Assembly: GCA_025057335.1 (NCBI GenBank)
Contig: JANWXG010000189.1
Span: 1-5,046, forward strand
Source: a bacterium
GTDB taxonomy: Bacteria; Armatimonadota; HRBIN16
DNA: 5,046 nt
Reading direction: 5' to 3'
Every line of letters starts with the position of its first letter. Within the stretch, counting starts at the first letter, position 1. Under the pieces are notes generated by a model. That model ran no database searches. It saw only the letters and a list, made by a program, of their open reading frames with translations, and had not been told where the DNA came from. This document shows, piece by piece, positions 1-4,971 of this stretch. A program made the translations under genes and the position numbers.

Positions 1-75
1 ATGGAAACCATCTACTACTATAGCATGGCGAACGGCAAGTCGGTTCAGACGGAGACCTCTTCAGCACAGGGATAG
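1..75 (+). CDS. Probable 3' end of an upstream gene (or 24-codon ORF), unidentified
   Basis: The frame is open from the first base to a TAG at 73-75 and reads METIYYYSMANGKSVQTETS plus four residues. The ATG at base 1 coincides with the window edge, so it cannot be told whether this is a true start or an internal methionine. No upstream ribosome site is visible. Codon choice (ACC, ATC, AAC, GGC, AAG) resembles the genes downstream, and of the other two + frames one stops within 21 bases and the other gives an arginine-rich, unlikely peptide. The short, polar, Ser/Thr/Gln-rich end looks like a disordered C-terminus. I do not recognise the family. It may instead be chance coding; moderate-to-low confidence. 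Confidence 0.4.
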   Translation: METIYYYSMANGKSVQTETSSAQG

Positions 76-286
76 ACTCTGGCACTGTTAGCGCTCGTTC
101 CCCGACCACAGTGAGGTCACCTGCCCGGGCGCCTTTAGGAGCCCACGCAGCGCCTCTACGCCGTGTGAAAGGTGGGTATGTCAACACGTCTTCCAGCAGA
201 ACCCGATTACATCATGGCTTGTCCTACCGCGTACTAGAGCTGCCTGTGAGTCGACCCGATTGGCTGTCGTAGCCGCTCGTGCCCCC
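76..286. other. Noncoding stretch with small inverted repeats, no recognised RNA
   Basis: No convincing reading frame occupies these bases. Visible structure is modest. A hairpin lies at 127-144 (GGGC and GCCC arms around CC-TTTA-GG, with one internal mismatch). A near-palindrome AGGTCACCT lies at 114-122, approximately. CGTGT at 162-166 can pair with ACACG at 184-188 across a 17-nt loop. A GGCT/AGCC stem-loop lies at 262-274. The stretch ends at a terminator-like hairpin (287-313), so it could be a long 3' untranslated region of the preceding gene or a small RNA. I could not match it to tRNA, tmRNA, SRP, RNase P or a riboswitch. Confidence 0.5.
201..261 (+). repeat. Imperfect direct repeat, ACCCGATT ... 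GGCT(T)GTC
   Basis: ACCCGATT occurs at 201-208 and again at 254-261. The first copy is followed after 7 nt by GGCTTGTC and the second immediately by GGCTGTC, so the two copies share both halves but differ in the insert between them. It may be a decayed duplication, paired protein-binding half sites, or chance in a GC-rich spacer. Confidence 0.3.
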
Positions 287-313
287 GAGGAAACGCACTC
301 ATTTCCTCTTTTT
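287..313 (+). terminator. Likely rho-independent terminator upstream of the che operon
   Basis: A perfect 7-bp stem is formed by GAGGAAA (287-293) and TTTCCTC (302-308), with an 8-nt loop, followed directly by five T residues (309-313). This is the classic intrinsic terminator layout, although only three of the seven pairs are G-C, so it may be leaky. It lies between the upstream frame ending at 75 and the promoter-like element at 346-353, so it would insulate the chemotaxis operon from upstream transcription. Confidence 0.6.
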
Positions 314-322
314 CCGCCGCCC

Positions 323-354
323 TACTGTAGTAATTGCCCCCTTGTGCCGATAAT
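323..354 (+). promoter_or_regulatory. Candidate sigma-28 (FliA/sigma-D) promoter for the chemotaxis operon
   Basis: GCCGATAA at 346-353 matches the sigma-28 -10 consensus at all eight positions. The expected TAAA -35 is poorly matched: TAGT at 328-331 (14-nt spacer) or TGTA at 326-329 (16-nt spacer) each match only two of four bases. The overlapping GATAAT (349-354) is also a 5-of-6 match to a housekeeping -10 box, so dual or sigma-70-type recognition is possible. A small dyad, TACT-gt-AGTA (323-332), covers the -35 area. A start about 7 nt past the -10 would give a leader of roughly 30 nt to cheC. Flagellar sigma control of chemotaxis genes is well established, which supports the reading by context. 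Confidence 0.5.
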
Positions 355-389
355 CTGTTTAGCCGAATCGTGAGTAGAGGAAGATGGTT

Positions 390-1001
390 ATGGGCGTTCA
401 ACCGCAGCATACGTTTACAGAAGAGCAGTTTGACGCTATGCGCGAAATCGCCAATATCGGGATGGGCAAAGCCTCTGCCGCTCTGGCGGACCTCGTTGGC
501 ACGACTATCCTTATCAATGTACCGCAGGCAGTTTACACACCTATCCACACCCTGCCAAATATTCTGCGCGATCCCGAGCAAACAACCGCAGGGATTTACC
601 TACAGGTCACGGGAGACCTGTTCGGTCACGCTACCTTCATTTTCGAGGAGCAGAGCGCACACCGCCTCGCAGCCATGTTGCTCGGTCAGACGGAGGTGCA
701 CCTGGACGAGGTGACCGCCTCCGCACTGATGGAAATTGGTAACATCATGCTCAGCGCCTACCTCACCGCCATTAGCGACTTCACCGGCTTGCAGTTGCTG
801 CCCAGCCCACCAGTGATGGCGGTGGATATGGGCTGCGCTATCCTGAACACGATTATCGCGAACATGCAGTATCTGGATGACTACGCCGTGACCATCGCGA
901 CGGATATCTACGACCCAGGTGGTTTGATTTCTGGCACTTTTGTGTTCCTGCCTGAACCAGGTGGCATCAGTAGAATCTTAGCAGCAATCGGGATGGGCTA
1001 G
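390..1001 (+). CDS. cheC: CheY-P phosphatase CheC
   Basis: CheC removes phosphate from the response regulator CheY-P in the cytoplasm and, in Bacillus and Thermotoga, binds CheD and stimulates this activity. The family active-site pattern (D/S)-x3-E-x2-N-x22-P is present twice, as expected of a catalytically competent CheC. Site 1 is D15, E19, N22, P45; site 2 is S111, E115, N118, P141 (numbered from the ATG at 390, 203 aa, normal family length). The internal duplication is visible as REIANIG and MEIGNIM, and the C-terminus FLPEPGGISRILAAIG is typical. An in-frame ATG lies 6 nt earlier at 384, but it sits only 3 nt from the GAGG ribosome site at 377-380, whereas 390 sits at 9 nt, so 390 is preferred. 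First gene of the operon. Family assignment is secure; the exact start is not. Confidence 0.95.
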   Translation: MGVQPQHTFTEEQFDAMREIANIGMGKASAALADLVGTTILINVPQAVYTPIHTLPNILRDPEQTTAGIYLQVTGDLFGHATFIFEEQSAHRLAAMLLGQTEVHLDEVTASALMEIGNIMLSAYLTAISDFTGLQLLPSPPVMAVDMGCAILNTIIANMQYLDDYAVTIATDIYDPGGLISGTFVFLPEPGGISRILAAIGMG

Positions 1002-1003
1002 AG

Positions 1004-1531
1004 ATGGGTGTTCAGCTCACGGTTGGGATGGGAGAGATACACGTCGTGCGCGGGGCTGGCAATGTGTTGACCGCTTTGGGGTTGGGTTCCTGCATCGGAG
1101 TGTGTTTGTATGACCCGCTAGTGCGCGTAGCGGGGATGGTGCACGTAGTGCTTCCGCAGAGTCAGGCAGATAAAATCGGTGAGTTGCCAGGCAAGTTTGC
1201 AGACAGCGCTATCCCAGCGACGGTACAGCGCATGGTGGAACAGGGTGCGAGCCCGTCACGCCTGAAAGCTGCGATAGCAGGTGGCGCCCAGCTGTTCCAG
1301 TTCGGAGCAAGCAGCACGCTAGACGTAGGCGCACGCAACGCCGAGGCGGTCGTTGCTGCTCTGCGTCAGGCAGGTATCCCCCTGCTAGCAAAAGACGTTG
1401 GGGGTAGTGTGGGGCGCACCCTGCGACTGATTTCAGACAACGGATTAGTGGTGGTGCGCACCATCGGCGGTGCGGAACGGGAGCTGGCAACGCTCGGCAG
1501 TATCCTTGCTTCCTCGGGGGTGGCAGCATGA
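1004..1531 (+). CDS. cheD: Chemoreceptor glutamine deamidase CheD
   Basis: CheD converts specific glutamines of methyl-accepting chemotaxis proteins to glutamates, tuning receptor signalling, and it also binds CheC. The 175-aa product has the family features: VGMGEIHV at the start, the GLGSC motif with the nucleophile C30, the histidine of MVHVVLPQ (H47), the GGAQLF block near residue 95, and a GGSVGRTLRL stretch near 133-142. C30 and H47 are 17 residues apart, the same as C27/H44 of the T. maritima enzyme (recalled, not aligned here). The third catalytic position, Thr six residues before the Cys in T. maritima, is A24 here, with T23 one residue earlier. The start lies 2 nt after the cheC stop, with only a weak ribosome site (GGATGGG), so translation is probably coupled to cheC. 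It overlaps the next gene by ATGA. Confidence 0.93.
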   Translation: MGVQLTVGMGEIHVVRGAGNVLTALGLGSCIGVCLYDPLVRVAGMVHVVLPQSQADKIGELPGKFADSAIPATVQRMVEQGASPSRLKAAIAGGAQLFQFGASSTLDVGARNAEAVVAALRQAGIPLLAKDVGGSVGRTLRLISDNGLVVVRTIGGAERELATLGSILASSGVAA

Positions 1532-2409
1532 ACACGGCAGCAGCTCCAGAAAAACTGCAGCAACTGGTACAGACCATTCGCGACCTGCCCGCCCTGCCCG
1601 AGGTGGTCGTGCGGGTGATGCGCATGACGGAAGACCCCCGTACCGACGCCCAAAGCATCGCGCGGGTCATCGCTACCGACCAGGCGATGGCGGCGCGTGT
1701 GCTCAAGCTGGCGAACTCCGCTTTCTACGGATTGCCGCGCCGAGTGAGCACCCTGTCAGAAGCAGTGGTCATCTTGGGCTTTCGCACCATCAAGAACCTC
1801 GCCATCGCGGCGTCCACCTTCGAGCTGCTCAACCGCGAAATCGCTGGCTACTGGCTGCAGCGGGGCGAGCTCTGGCGACACTCCCTCGCCTGCGCAATCG
1901 GGGCGCAACTAATCGCGCGGCGCGTGCGACTGCCTGTGGTTGAGGAGGCGTTCGTCGCGGGGCTGCTGCACGATATCGGCAAGGTCGCCATTAACCTCTT
2001 CGTGCGCGAGCAGTTCGACCAGATTATGGAGTGCGCTTTGAAAGAGCGCATCGCCTTCGTGGAAGCAGAGCAGGCAGTGCTCGGCTTCAACCACGCGATG
2101 GCAGGCGGTCTCATTGCAGAGAAATGGAACCTGCCCCCCTCGCTAGTCGCTGTCATCAAATACCATCATCAGCCCTCCTCGGCGCCCGAACGCGAACCGA
2201 TGATTTCTATCGTACACCTTGCCGACGTGCTTTCCATCACGCTCGGCATCGGCATCGGCGGGGATGGGCTGTACTACCATTTCGAGGAGGACACCTTGGC
2301 CATGTTCGGCTTAGAACAAGCCGACCTGGACGACCTGTGCGAGCAGATTGTCGAGCAGATGGCTCGTGCGGCGAGCCTGCAAGAACAGCCGGAGGTTGTG
2401 CTCCAATGA
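1528..2409 (+). CDS. HDOD-domain signalling protein
   Basis: This 293-aa protein is one HDOD unit with a short C-terminal tail. The characteristic start LPALPEVVVRVMRM (about 20-33) is followed by DAQSIARVIATDQAMAARVL, LANSAFYG and VVILGFRTIKNL, up to about residue 91. The helical HD-like core follows. HDOD proteins relate to HD/HD-GYP hydrolases, are usually regarded as non-enzymatic, and often act in c-di-GMP or motility signalling. Here the HD ligand candidates look intact: H118 (WRHS), H148-D149 (LLHDIGK), H189 (FNHA), H213-H214 (KYHH) and D233 (HLADVL). There is no GYP motif. It has no signal peptide, membrane segment or attached output domain. ATGA overlaps join it to both cheD and cheR, so it is made in step with them; its biochemical role is unknown. 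Confidence 0.9.
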   Translation: MNTAAAPEKLQQLVQTIRDLPALPEVVVRVMRMTEDPRTDAQSIARVIATDQAMAARVLKLANSAFYGLPRRVSTLSEAVVILGFRTIKNLAIAASTFELLNREIAGYWLQRGELWRHSLACAIGAQLIARRVRLPVVEEAFVAGLLHDIGKVAINLFVREQFDQIMECALKERIAFVEAEQAVLGFNHAMAGGLIAEKWNLPPSLVAVIKYHHQPSSAPEREPMISIVHLADVLSITLGIGIGGDGLYYHFEEDTLAMFGLEQADLDDLCEQIVEQMARAASLQEQPEVVLQ

Positions 2410-3215
2410 AATCGATGTCCGTGACCGATGACTACCTGTGGTTTTGCCAGCAAGTGCTGCACAAGACGGGACTAGACCTGCAACAGTACAAGCGTCCACA
2501 GATGGAGCGACGCCTGCGCTCGATGGCAGAGCGCGTGGGGGCGCGCAATCTCGAGGAGTACTGGGTGGTGCTGCAAAGGGACTCGGAACAGTTCGCCTAC
2601 TTCCTCGACCGCATCACTATCAACGTCTCTGAGCTATTCCGCAACCCGGAGAAGTTCGACGAGCTGCGTCAACTGATCCTGCCACAGCTGCGCCAGCTGA
2701 GCAACTCCCTGAAAGTATGGAGTGCAGGATGCTCCTACGGCGCGGAACCCTATTCGCTCGCTATTCTGCTAGAGGAGATGCGCCCTATCTCCTACCAGAT
2801 ACTCGCCACCGACATCGACGAGACCATTTTGGGCAAGGCGCGCGAGGGCATCTTCGCTCCCGAAGACATGCGCAACGTCTCACCGGAGTGGCGACAGAAG
2901 TATTTTGTGCAACAGGGCAACCGATATCAGGTCAAGCCAGAGCTGAAGCGAAACATTACCTTCCGCAAACACAATCTGCTGGCAGACCCCTTCGATAGCG
3001 GCTTCCACCTCATCGTGTGCCGCAACGTGGTGATTTATTTCACGGAGGAGGCTAAAGAACGGCTCTACATCCGTTTCTACCAATCGTTGGTGCCCGGCGG
3101 CGTGCTGTTCGTCGGCAGCACCGAGCGCATCTTCAACTACCGCGAGATCGGTTTCGAGATGCCACTCTCCTTCTTCTACCGTAAGCCAGCGCCAGGACTG
3201 CGCAAAGCGGCGTGA
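2406..3215 (+). CDS. cheR: Chemotaxis receptor methyltransferase CheR
   Basis: CheR transfers methyl groups from S-adenosylmethionine to glutamates of chemoreceptors in the cytoplasm, opposing CheB/CheD-linked adaptation. The 269-aa product has an N-terminal helical CheR domain (about 8-65) and then the catalytic domain: TINVSELFRN (71-80), the SAM-binding WSAGCSYGAEPYS (105-117), the acidic ATDID (134-138), VCRNVVIYF (204-212) and GGVLFVGSTE (231-240). These are the hallmark motifs in order and at family-typical length. The TINVSE form resembles the Bacillus-type enzyme rather than the enteric one. The frame stays open for 125 codons upstream of the start, through the HDOD gene, but ATG 2406 is chosen because GGAGG lies 10 nt before it (2391-2395) and the family alignment begins there. 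It overlaps the HDOD gene by ATGA. Confidence 0.95.
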   Translation: MKSMSVTDDYLWFCQQVLHKTGLDLQQYKRPQMERRLRSMAERVGARNLEEYWVVLQRDSEQFAYFLDRITINVSELFRNPEKFDELRQLILPQLRQLSNSLKVWSAGCSYGAEPYSLAILLEEMRPISYQILATDIDETILGKAREGIFAPEDMRNVSPEWRQKYFVQQGNRYQVKPELKRNITFRKHNLLADPFDSGFHLIVCRNVVIYFTEEAKERLYIRFYQSLVPGGVLFVGSTERIFNYREIGFEMPLSFFYRKPAPGLRKAA

Positions 3216-3232
3216 AGATGGAATAACACCAC

Positions 3233-3253
3233 AGGAGGAACGTTAAGGGGGAG
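3233..3253 (+). promoter_or_regulatory. Tandem Shine-Dalgarno sequences ahead of cheY
   Basis: The 46-nt gap between cheR and cheY holds two strong ribosome-binding motifs: AGGAGG at 3233-3238 and GGGGGAG at 3247-3253. The second lies 8 nt before the cheY ATG and is the one expected to serve it. The first is 23 nt away and has no start codon at usable distance. No promoter or terminator is visible in the gap. A standby ribosome site that raises cheY expression relative to its neighbours is an inference. Confidence 0.45.
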
Positions 3254-3261
3254 AACGACTG

Positions 3262-3627
3262 ATGGGCAAGAGGATTCTGGTGACGGACGATGCGCTGTTT
3301 ATGCGCGTGACCCTGAAGAATATCCTGACGCAGCATGGCTACGAAATCGCGGGCGAAGCCACCAACGGGCGCGAGGCGGTGGAGATGTATAAGCAGCTGC
3401 AGCCCGACCTCGTGACGATGGACATCACCATGCCCGAGATGGACGGCATTAGCGCAGTGCGCGAAATCAAGAAGATCGACCCCAATGCGCGCATCGTGAT
3501 GGTCACCGCGATGGGGCAGAAGAATTTGGTGGTCGAAGCCATTCAGGCAGGCGCAAAAGACTTCATCGTCAAGCCCTTCCAGCCAGAGCGCGTCATCGAG
3601 AGCGTGCAAAAGCTGCTGGGCAACTGA
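3262..3627 (+). CDS. cheY: Chemotaxis response regulator CheY
   Basis: CheY is the single-domain receiver phosphorylated by CheA; CheY-P binds the flagellar switch (FliM/FliY) and changes rotation. The 121-aa product is a full receiver with nothing attached. It has the acidic pair D9-D10 for Mg2+, the phosphoacceptor D54 (in TMDITMPEMDG), the switch threonine T82 (VTAMG), the aromatic switch residue F101, and K104-P105 (FIVKPF). The stretches TMDITMPEMDGI and AGAKDFIVKPFQ are typical of B. subtilis/Thermotoga-type CheY rather than E. coli. GGGGGAG lies 8 nt upstream of the ATG. The flanking phosphatase genes cheC and cheX supply the expected dephosphorylation. A CheY-like regulator with a different target cannot be strictly excluded, but context makes that unlikely. 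Confidence 0.95.
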   Translation: MGKRILVTDDALFMRVTLKNILTQHGYEIAGEATNGREAVEMYKQLQPDLVTMDITMPEMDGISAVREIKKIDPNARIVMVTAMGQKNLVVEAIQAGAKDFIVKPFQPERVIESVQKLLGN

Positions 3628-3640
3628 AAGGAGCCGGGTC

Positions 3641-4111
3641 ATGATGCGAGTAGAGTACATCAACCCATTCATCAGCGCAGCCTACTCGGTGCTGGAGATG
3701 GTGCTTGGGGTGCAACCTGAAAAGGGACAACTGGCTATGCGCCCAGGCATCTTCACGACCCAACAGTGCAGCATCGTCATGGGAGTAACGGGCAAGGTGG
3801 AAGGCACAGTCATCTACGGCATGAGCCTTGCCACTGCCGACAAAATCGCCTCCCACATGATTGGTCAGCCCATCCGCACCTTCGATGCGCTGGCTGCCAG
3901 CGCTATCGCTGAGTTGGGCAACATGATTACAGGCAACGCCGCGGCGCTGCTGGCAGAGAAGGGCTACACCTGTGACATCTCCCCGCCCAGCATCATCCGC
4001 GGCAGCAACGTCAAAATCTCTACGGTCAACACGCCTGCGCTGGTTGTGCCCATCTCGTTAGGTGATTTCGGTTCGATCGAAATCAACGTCAGCCTACAGG
4101 AGAGAAAATAA
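3641..4111 (+). CDS. cheX: CheY-P phosphatase CheX
   Basis: CheX is a CheC-family phosphatase that acts as a dimer and dephosphorylates CheY-P. The 156-aa protein has one active-site motif, against two in CheC: S87-x3-E91-x2-N94 within ASAIAELGNMITGNA, followed by prolines at 115-116 (CDISPPSII). The spacing to P116 is one residue shorter than the CheC x22 pattern. The start INPFISAAYSVLEMVLG and the glycine-rich strand VTGKVEGTVIYGM are also typical of CheX. It follows cheY by 13 nt with a good AAAGGAG site 7 nt before the ATG. A second ATG at 3644 is equally usable. Placement directly behind its substrate regulator fits the role. It lacks the second motif and C-terminal repeat that would make it a CheC or FliY. 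Confidence 0.93.
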   Translation: MMRVEYINPFISAAYSVLEMVLGVQPEKGQLAMRPGIFTTQQCSIVMGVTGKVEGTVIYGMSLATADKIASHMIGQPIRTFDALAASAIAELGNMITGNAAALLAEKGYTCDISPPSIIRGSNVKISTVNTPALVVPISLGDFGSIEINVSLQERK

Positions 4112-4112
4112 C

Positions 4113-4292
4113 ATGCGAGTAGAAGAACGAGCCGCTATGCAACTGCTCCACTCCCTGATGCGCACGGAGCAGCAGGGACAGGAGCATCAGGTCAAGATGC
4201 TTCGCAAGGTGCTAGACACACAGAAGCAGCAAGGCGAGCAGCTGGTGCAGATGATTCAGGACGCAGGCAGGATGCTGGACATCCGCGCCTGA
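4113..4292 (+). CDS. Small helical protein resembling YjfB-family putative motility protein
   Basis: This 59-aa product is all hydrophilic and helical in character, rich in Gln, Glu and Lys, with leucines, methionines and valines spaced as in an amphipathic helix (LLHSLM, KMLRKVL, EQLVQMI). The segment VKMLRKVLDTQKQQGEQLVQ (27-46) resembles the core of the YjfB_motility family: a V/K-rich start, then LKKxLDxxKQQGxxLxQxL. These are small uncharacterised proteins found beside motility genes. ATG 4113 is chosen because GGAG at 4099-4102 precedes it at 10 nt. The frame also opens at 4062, but that lies inside cheX without a ribosome site. It starts 1 nt after the cheX stop, so co-translation is likely. 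Function unknown; a docking or assembly role in motility would be guesswork. The gene is well supported, the family moderately. Confidence 0.75.
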   Translation: MRVEERAAMQLLHSLMRTEQQGQEHQVKMLRKVLDTQKQQGEQLVQMIQDAGRMLDIRA

Positions 4293-4312
4293 ACCGCGTA
4301 GGAGGTGCTCGT

Positions 4313-4783
4313 ATGCACCAGAGTGGTGACAATCTGTATGTGCAGGCGCAGGTGGGTGGCGAGCGTGTGGGGTTTCCCGTATCCGCCGTGCGGGAAATCA
4401 TCCATGTGCCTTCCATCTCGCGCGTGCCGCGCGCGCCGCGGTGGCTGCGTGGCGTTGCCGCCCTGCGTGGACAAACCATCCCTATCCTTTGCCTGCGAGA
4501 GCGGTTTGGAATGGAGCCGACAGCGCCTTCCCCACAGATGCGAGTGGTGATTGCGGAAGTGCACGGGCAGCCCGTCGGTTTTCTGGTGGACGGCGTCTAC
4601 ACCGTGCGCCGCTTCGCGGAAGAGGATATCGAGCCACCTACCGCCCTGCTGCTCAACGAGCAGAACGGTTACATCGAGGCTATCGGTCACGACGGCGACC
4701 AGCTCGTATTGCTCCTCCAGCCCGACGCCCTGCTGGATCGCAAGCAAGTGGAGCGCCTGCGCCAGTTGGAGCGCGCCGCGTAG
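4313..4783 (+). CDS. cheW: Chemotaxis coupling protein CheW
   Basis: CheW is the cytoplasmic adaptor that links chemoreceptor arrays to the histidine kinase CheA. The 156-aa protein is a single SH3-like CheW domain of normal length. The motifs appear in order: GFPVSAVREII (20-30), VPRAPRWLRGVAALRGQTIP (38-57) with the conserved R52-G53, LCLRERFG (59-66), VGFLVDGVYTVRRF (88-101), and YIEAIGHDGDQLVLLLQPDALL (120-141). No receiver or kinase domain is fused, which separates it from CheV and CheA. A very strong site, TAGGAGGTG (4299-4307), sits 5 nt before the ATG. It is the last gene of the operon, 20 nt after the small gene. The usual aspartate of the IPxxDLR motif is a cysteine (C60), a minor variation. 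Confidence 0.93.
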   Translation: MHQSGDNLYVQAQVGGERVGFPVSAVREIIHVPSISRVPRAPRWLRGVAALRGQTIPILCLRERFGMEPTAPSPQMRVVIAEVHGQPVGFLVDGVYTVRRFAEEDIEPPTALLLNEQNGYIEAIGHDGDQLVLLLQPDALLDRKQVERLRQLERAA

Positions 4784-4883
4784 GGTTGCGCCCTTGTCCG
4801 TAGCGTGCCGACGCAGCGCGCAGGAGCTCCCTTTCGCTCGCCTTTCCCCCCTACTGACTCCACCCGCCTTTGCTAGGTGCGCC

Positions 4884-4903
4884 CCTCTGCTATCCGCCAG
4901 AGG
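4884..4903. repeat. Hairpin, 6-bp stem
   Basis: CCTCTG (4884-4889) and CAGAGG (4898-4903) form a perfect 6-bp stem with an 8-nt loop. The following bases (TTGACCAACAG) are not T-rich, so this is at best a weak RNA end or processing structure downstream of cheW. Confidence 0.35.
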
Positions 4904-4924
4904 TTGACCAACAGTCCCTTTGTC

Positions 4925-4948
4925 CCCTAGAGAGCAATAGCCTCAGGG
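4925..4948. repeat. Hairpin, 7-bp stem with one bulge
   Basis: CCCT-a-GAG (4925-4932) pairs with CTC-AGGG (4942-4948), giving seven pairs with one bulged A and a 9-nt loop. There is no T-tract on either strand. It may contribute to rho-dependent termination or be a protein-binding dyad upstream of the next promoter. Confidence 0.35.
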
Positions 4949-4971
4949 CAGCGGTCGGGTCTAGCTTGCGT

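Larger units (their letters stand above)
4784..4965. other. Intergenic stretch after cheW, no gene seen
   Basis: No reading frame here has a ribosome site or family resemblance. The pyrimidine-rich section around 4826-4870 contains nothing recognisable. Small inverted repeats occur (GCGT/ACGC at 4803-4814 and the two hairpins listed separately), but none is followed by a T-tract. Transcription of the operon may end by another mechanism or read on toward the next gene. Confidence 0.5.

Noticed and set aside
110..125. Resemblance to the cobalamin riboswitch B12 box (AGTGAGGTCACCTGCC)
   Set aside because: About 12 of 16 bases agree with the box, but the rest of the aptamer core (GGGAAGG block, GCCACTG in the right place) is missing and the space upstream is occupied by the open frame ending at 75. 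The local palindrome explains the likeness.
179..184. Perfect TTGACA on the minus strand as a divergent promoter
   Set aside because: No -10 box is found 16-18 bp downstream on that strand, and no minus-strand gene lies in the region.
191..220. CAGAACCCGATTAC resembling the 3' end of RNase P RNA (ACAGAACCCGGCTTA)
   Set aside because: The P RNA would need some 300 or more upstream bases with the GAGGAAAGTCCGGGC core, which is absent, and the match breaks down after the first bases.
234..581. 115-codon minus-strand frame across the che promoter and the start of cheC
   Set aside because: It lies antisense to a clear cheC reading frame, has no ribosome site, and its protein shows no recognisable domain.
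1209..1706. 165-codon minus-strand frame over cheD and the HDOD gene
   Set aside because: It is a GC-rich shadow, arginine- and cysteine-rich, opposite two well-identified genes.
2031..2405. N-terminal extension of cheR by 125 codons through the HDOD gene
   Set aside because: The extra residues are arginine-rich nonsense in the shadow of the HDOD frame, while ATG 2406 has GGAGG at 10 nt and fits the CheR family start.
3218..3226. Two-codon ORF (ATG GAA TAA) in the cheR-cheY gap
   Set aside because: It has no ribosome site at suitable distance, and such minimal ORFs are expected by chance.
4062..4112. Earlier start for the small gene, giving 76 residues
   Set aside because: It lies within cheX without a ribosome site; 4113 has a clear GGAG at good spacing.
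4551..4907. 118-codon + frame extending past cheW
   Set aside because: It is out of frame with cheW, Ser/Cys/Arg-rich and without a ribosome site, so it is a shadow.
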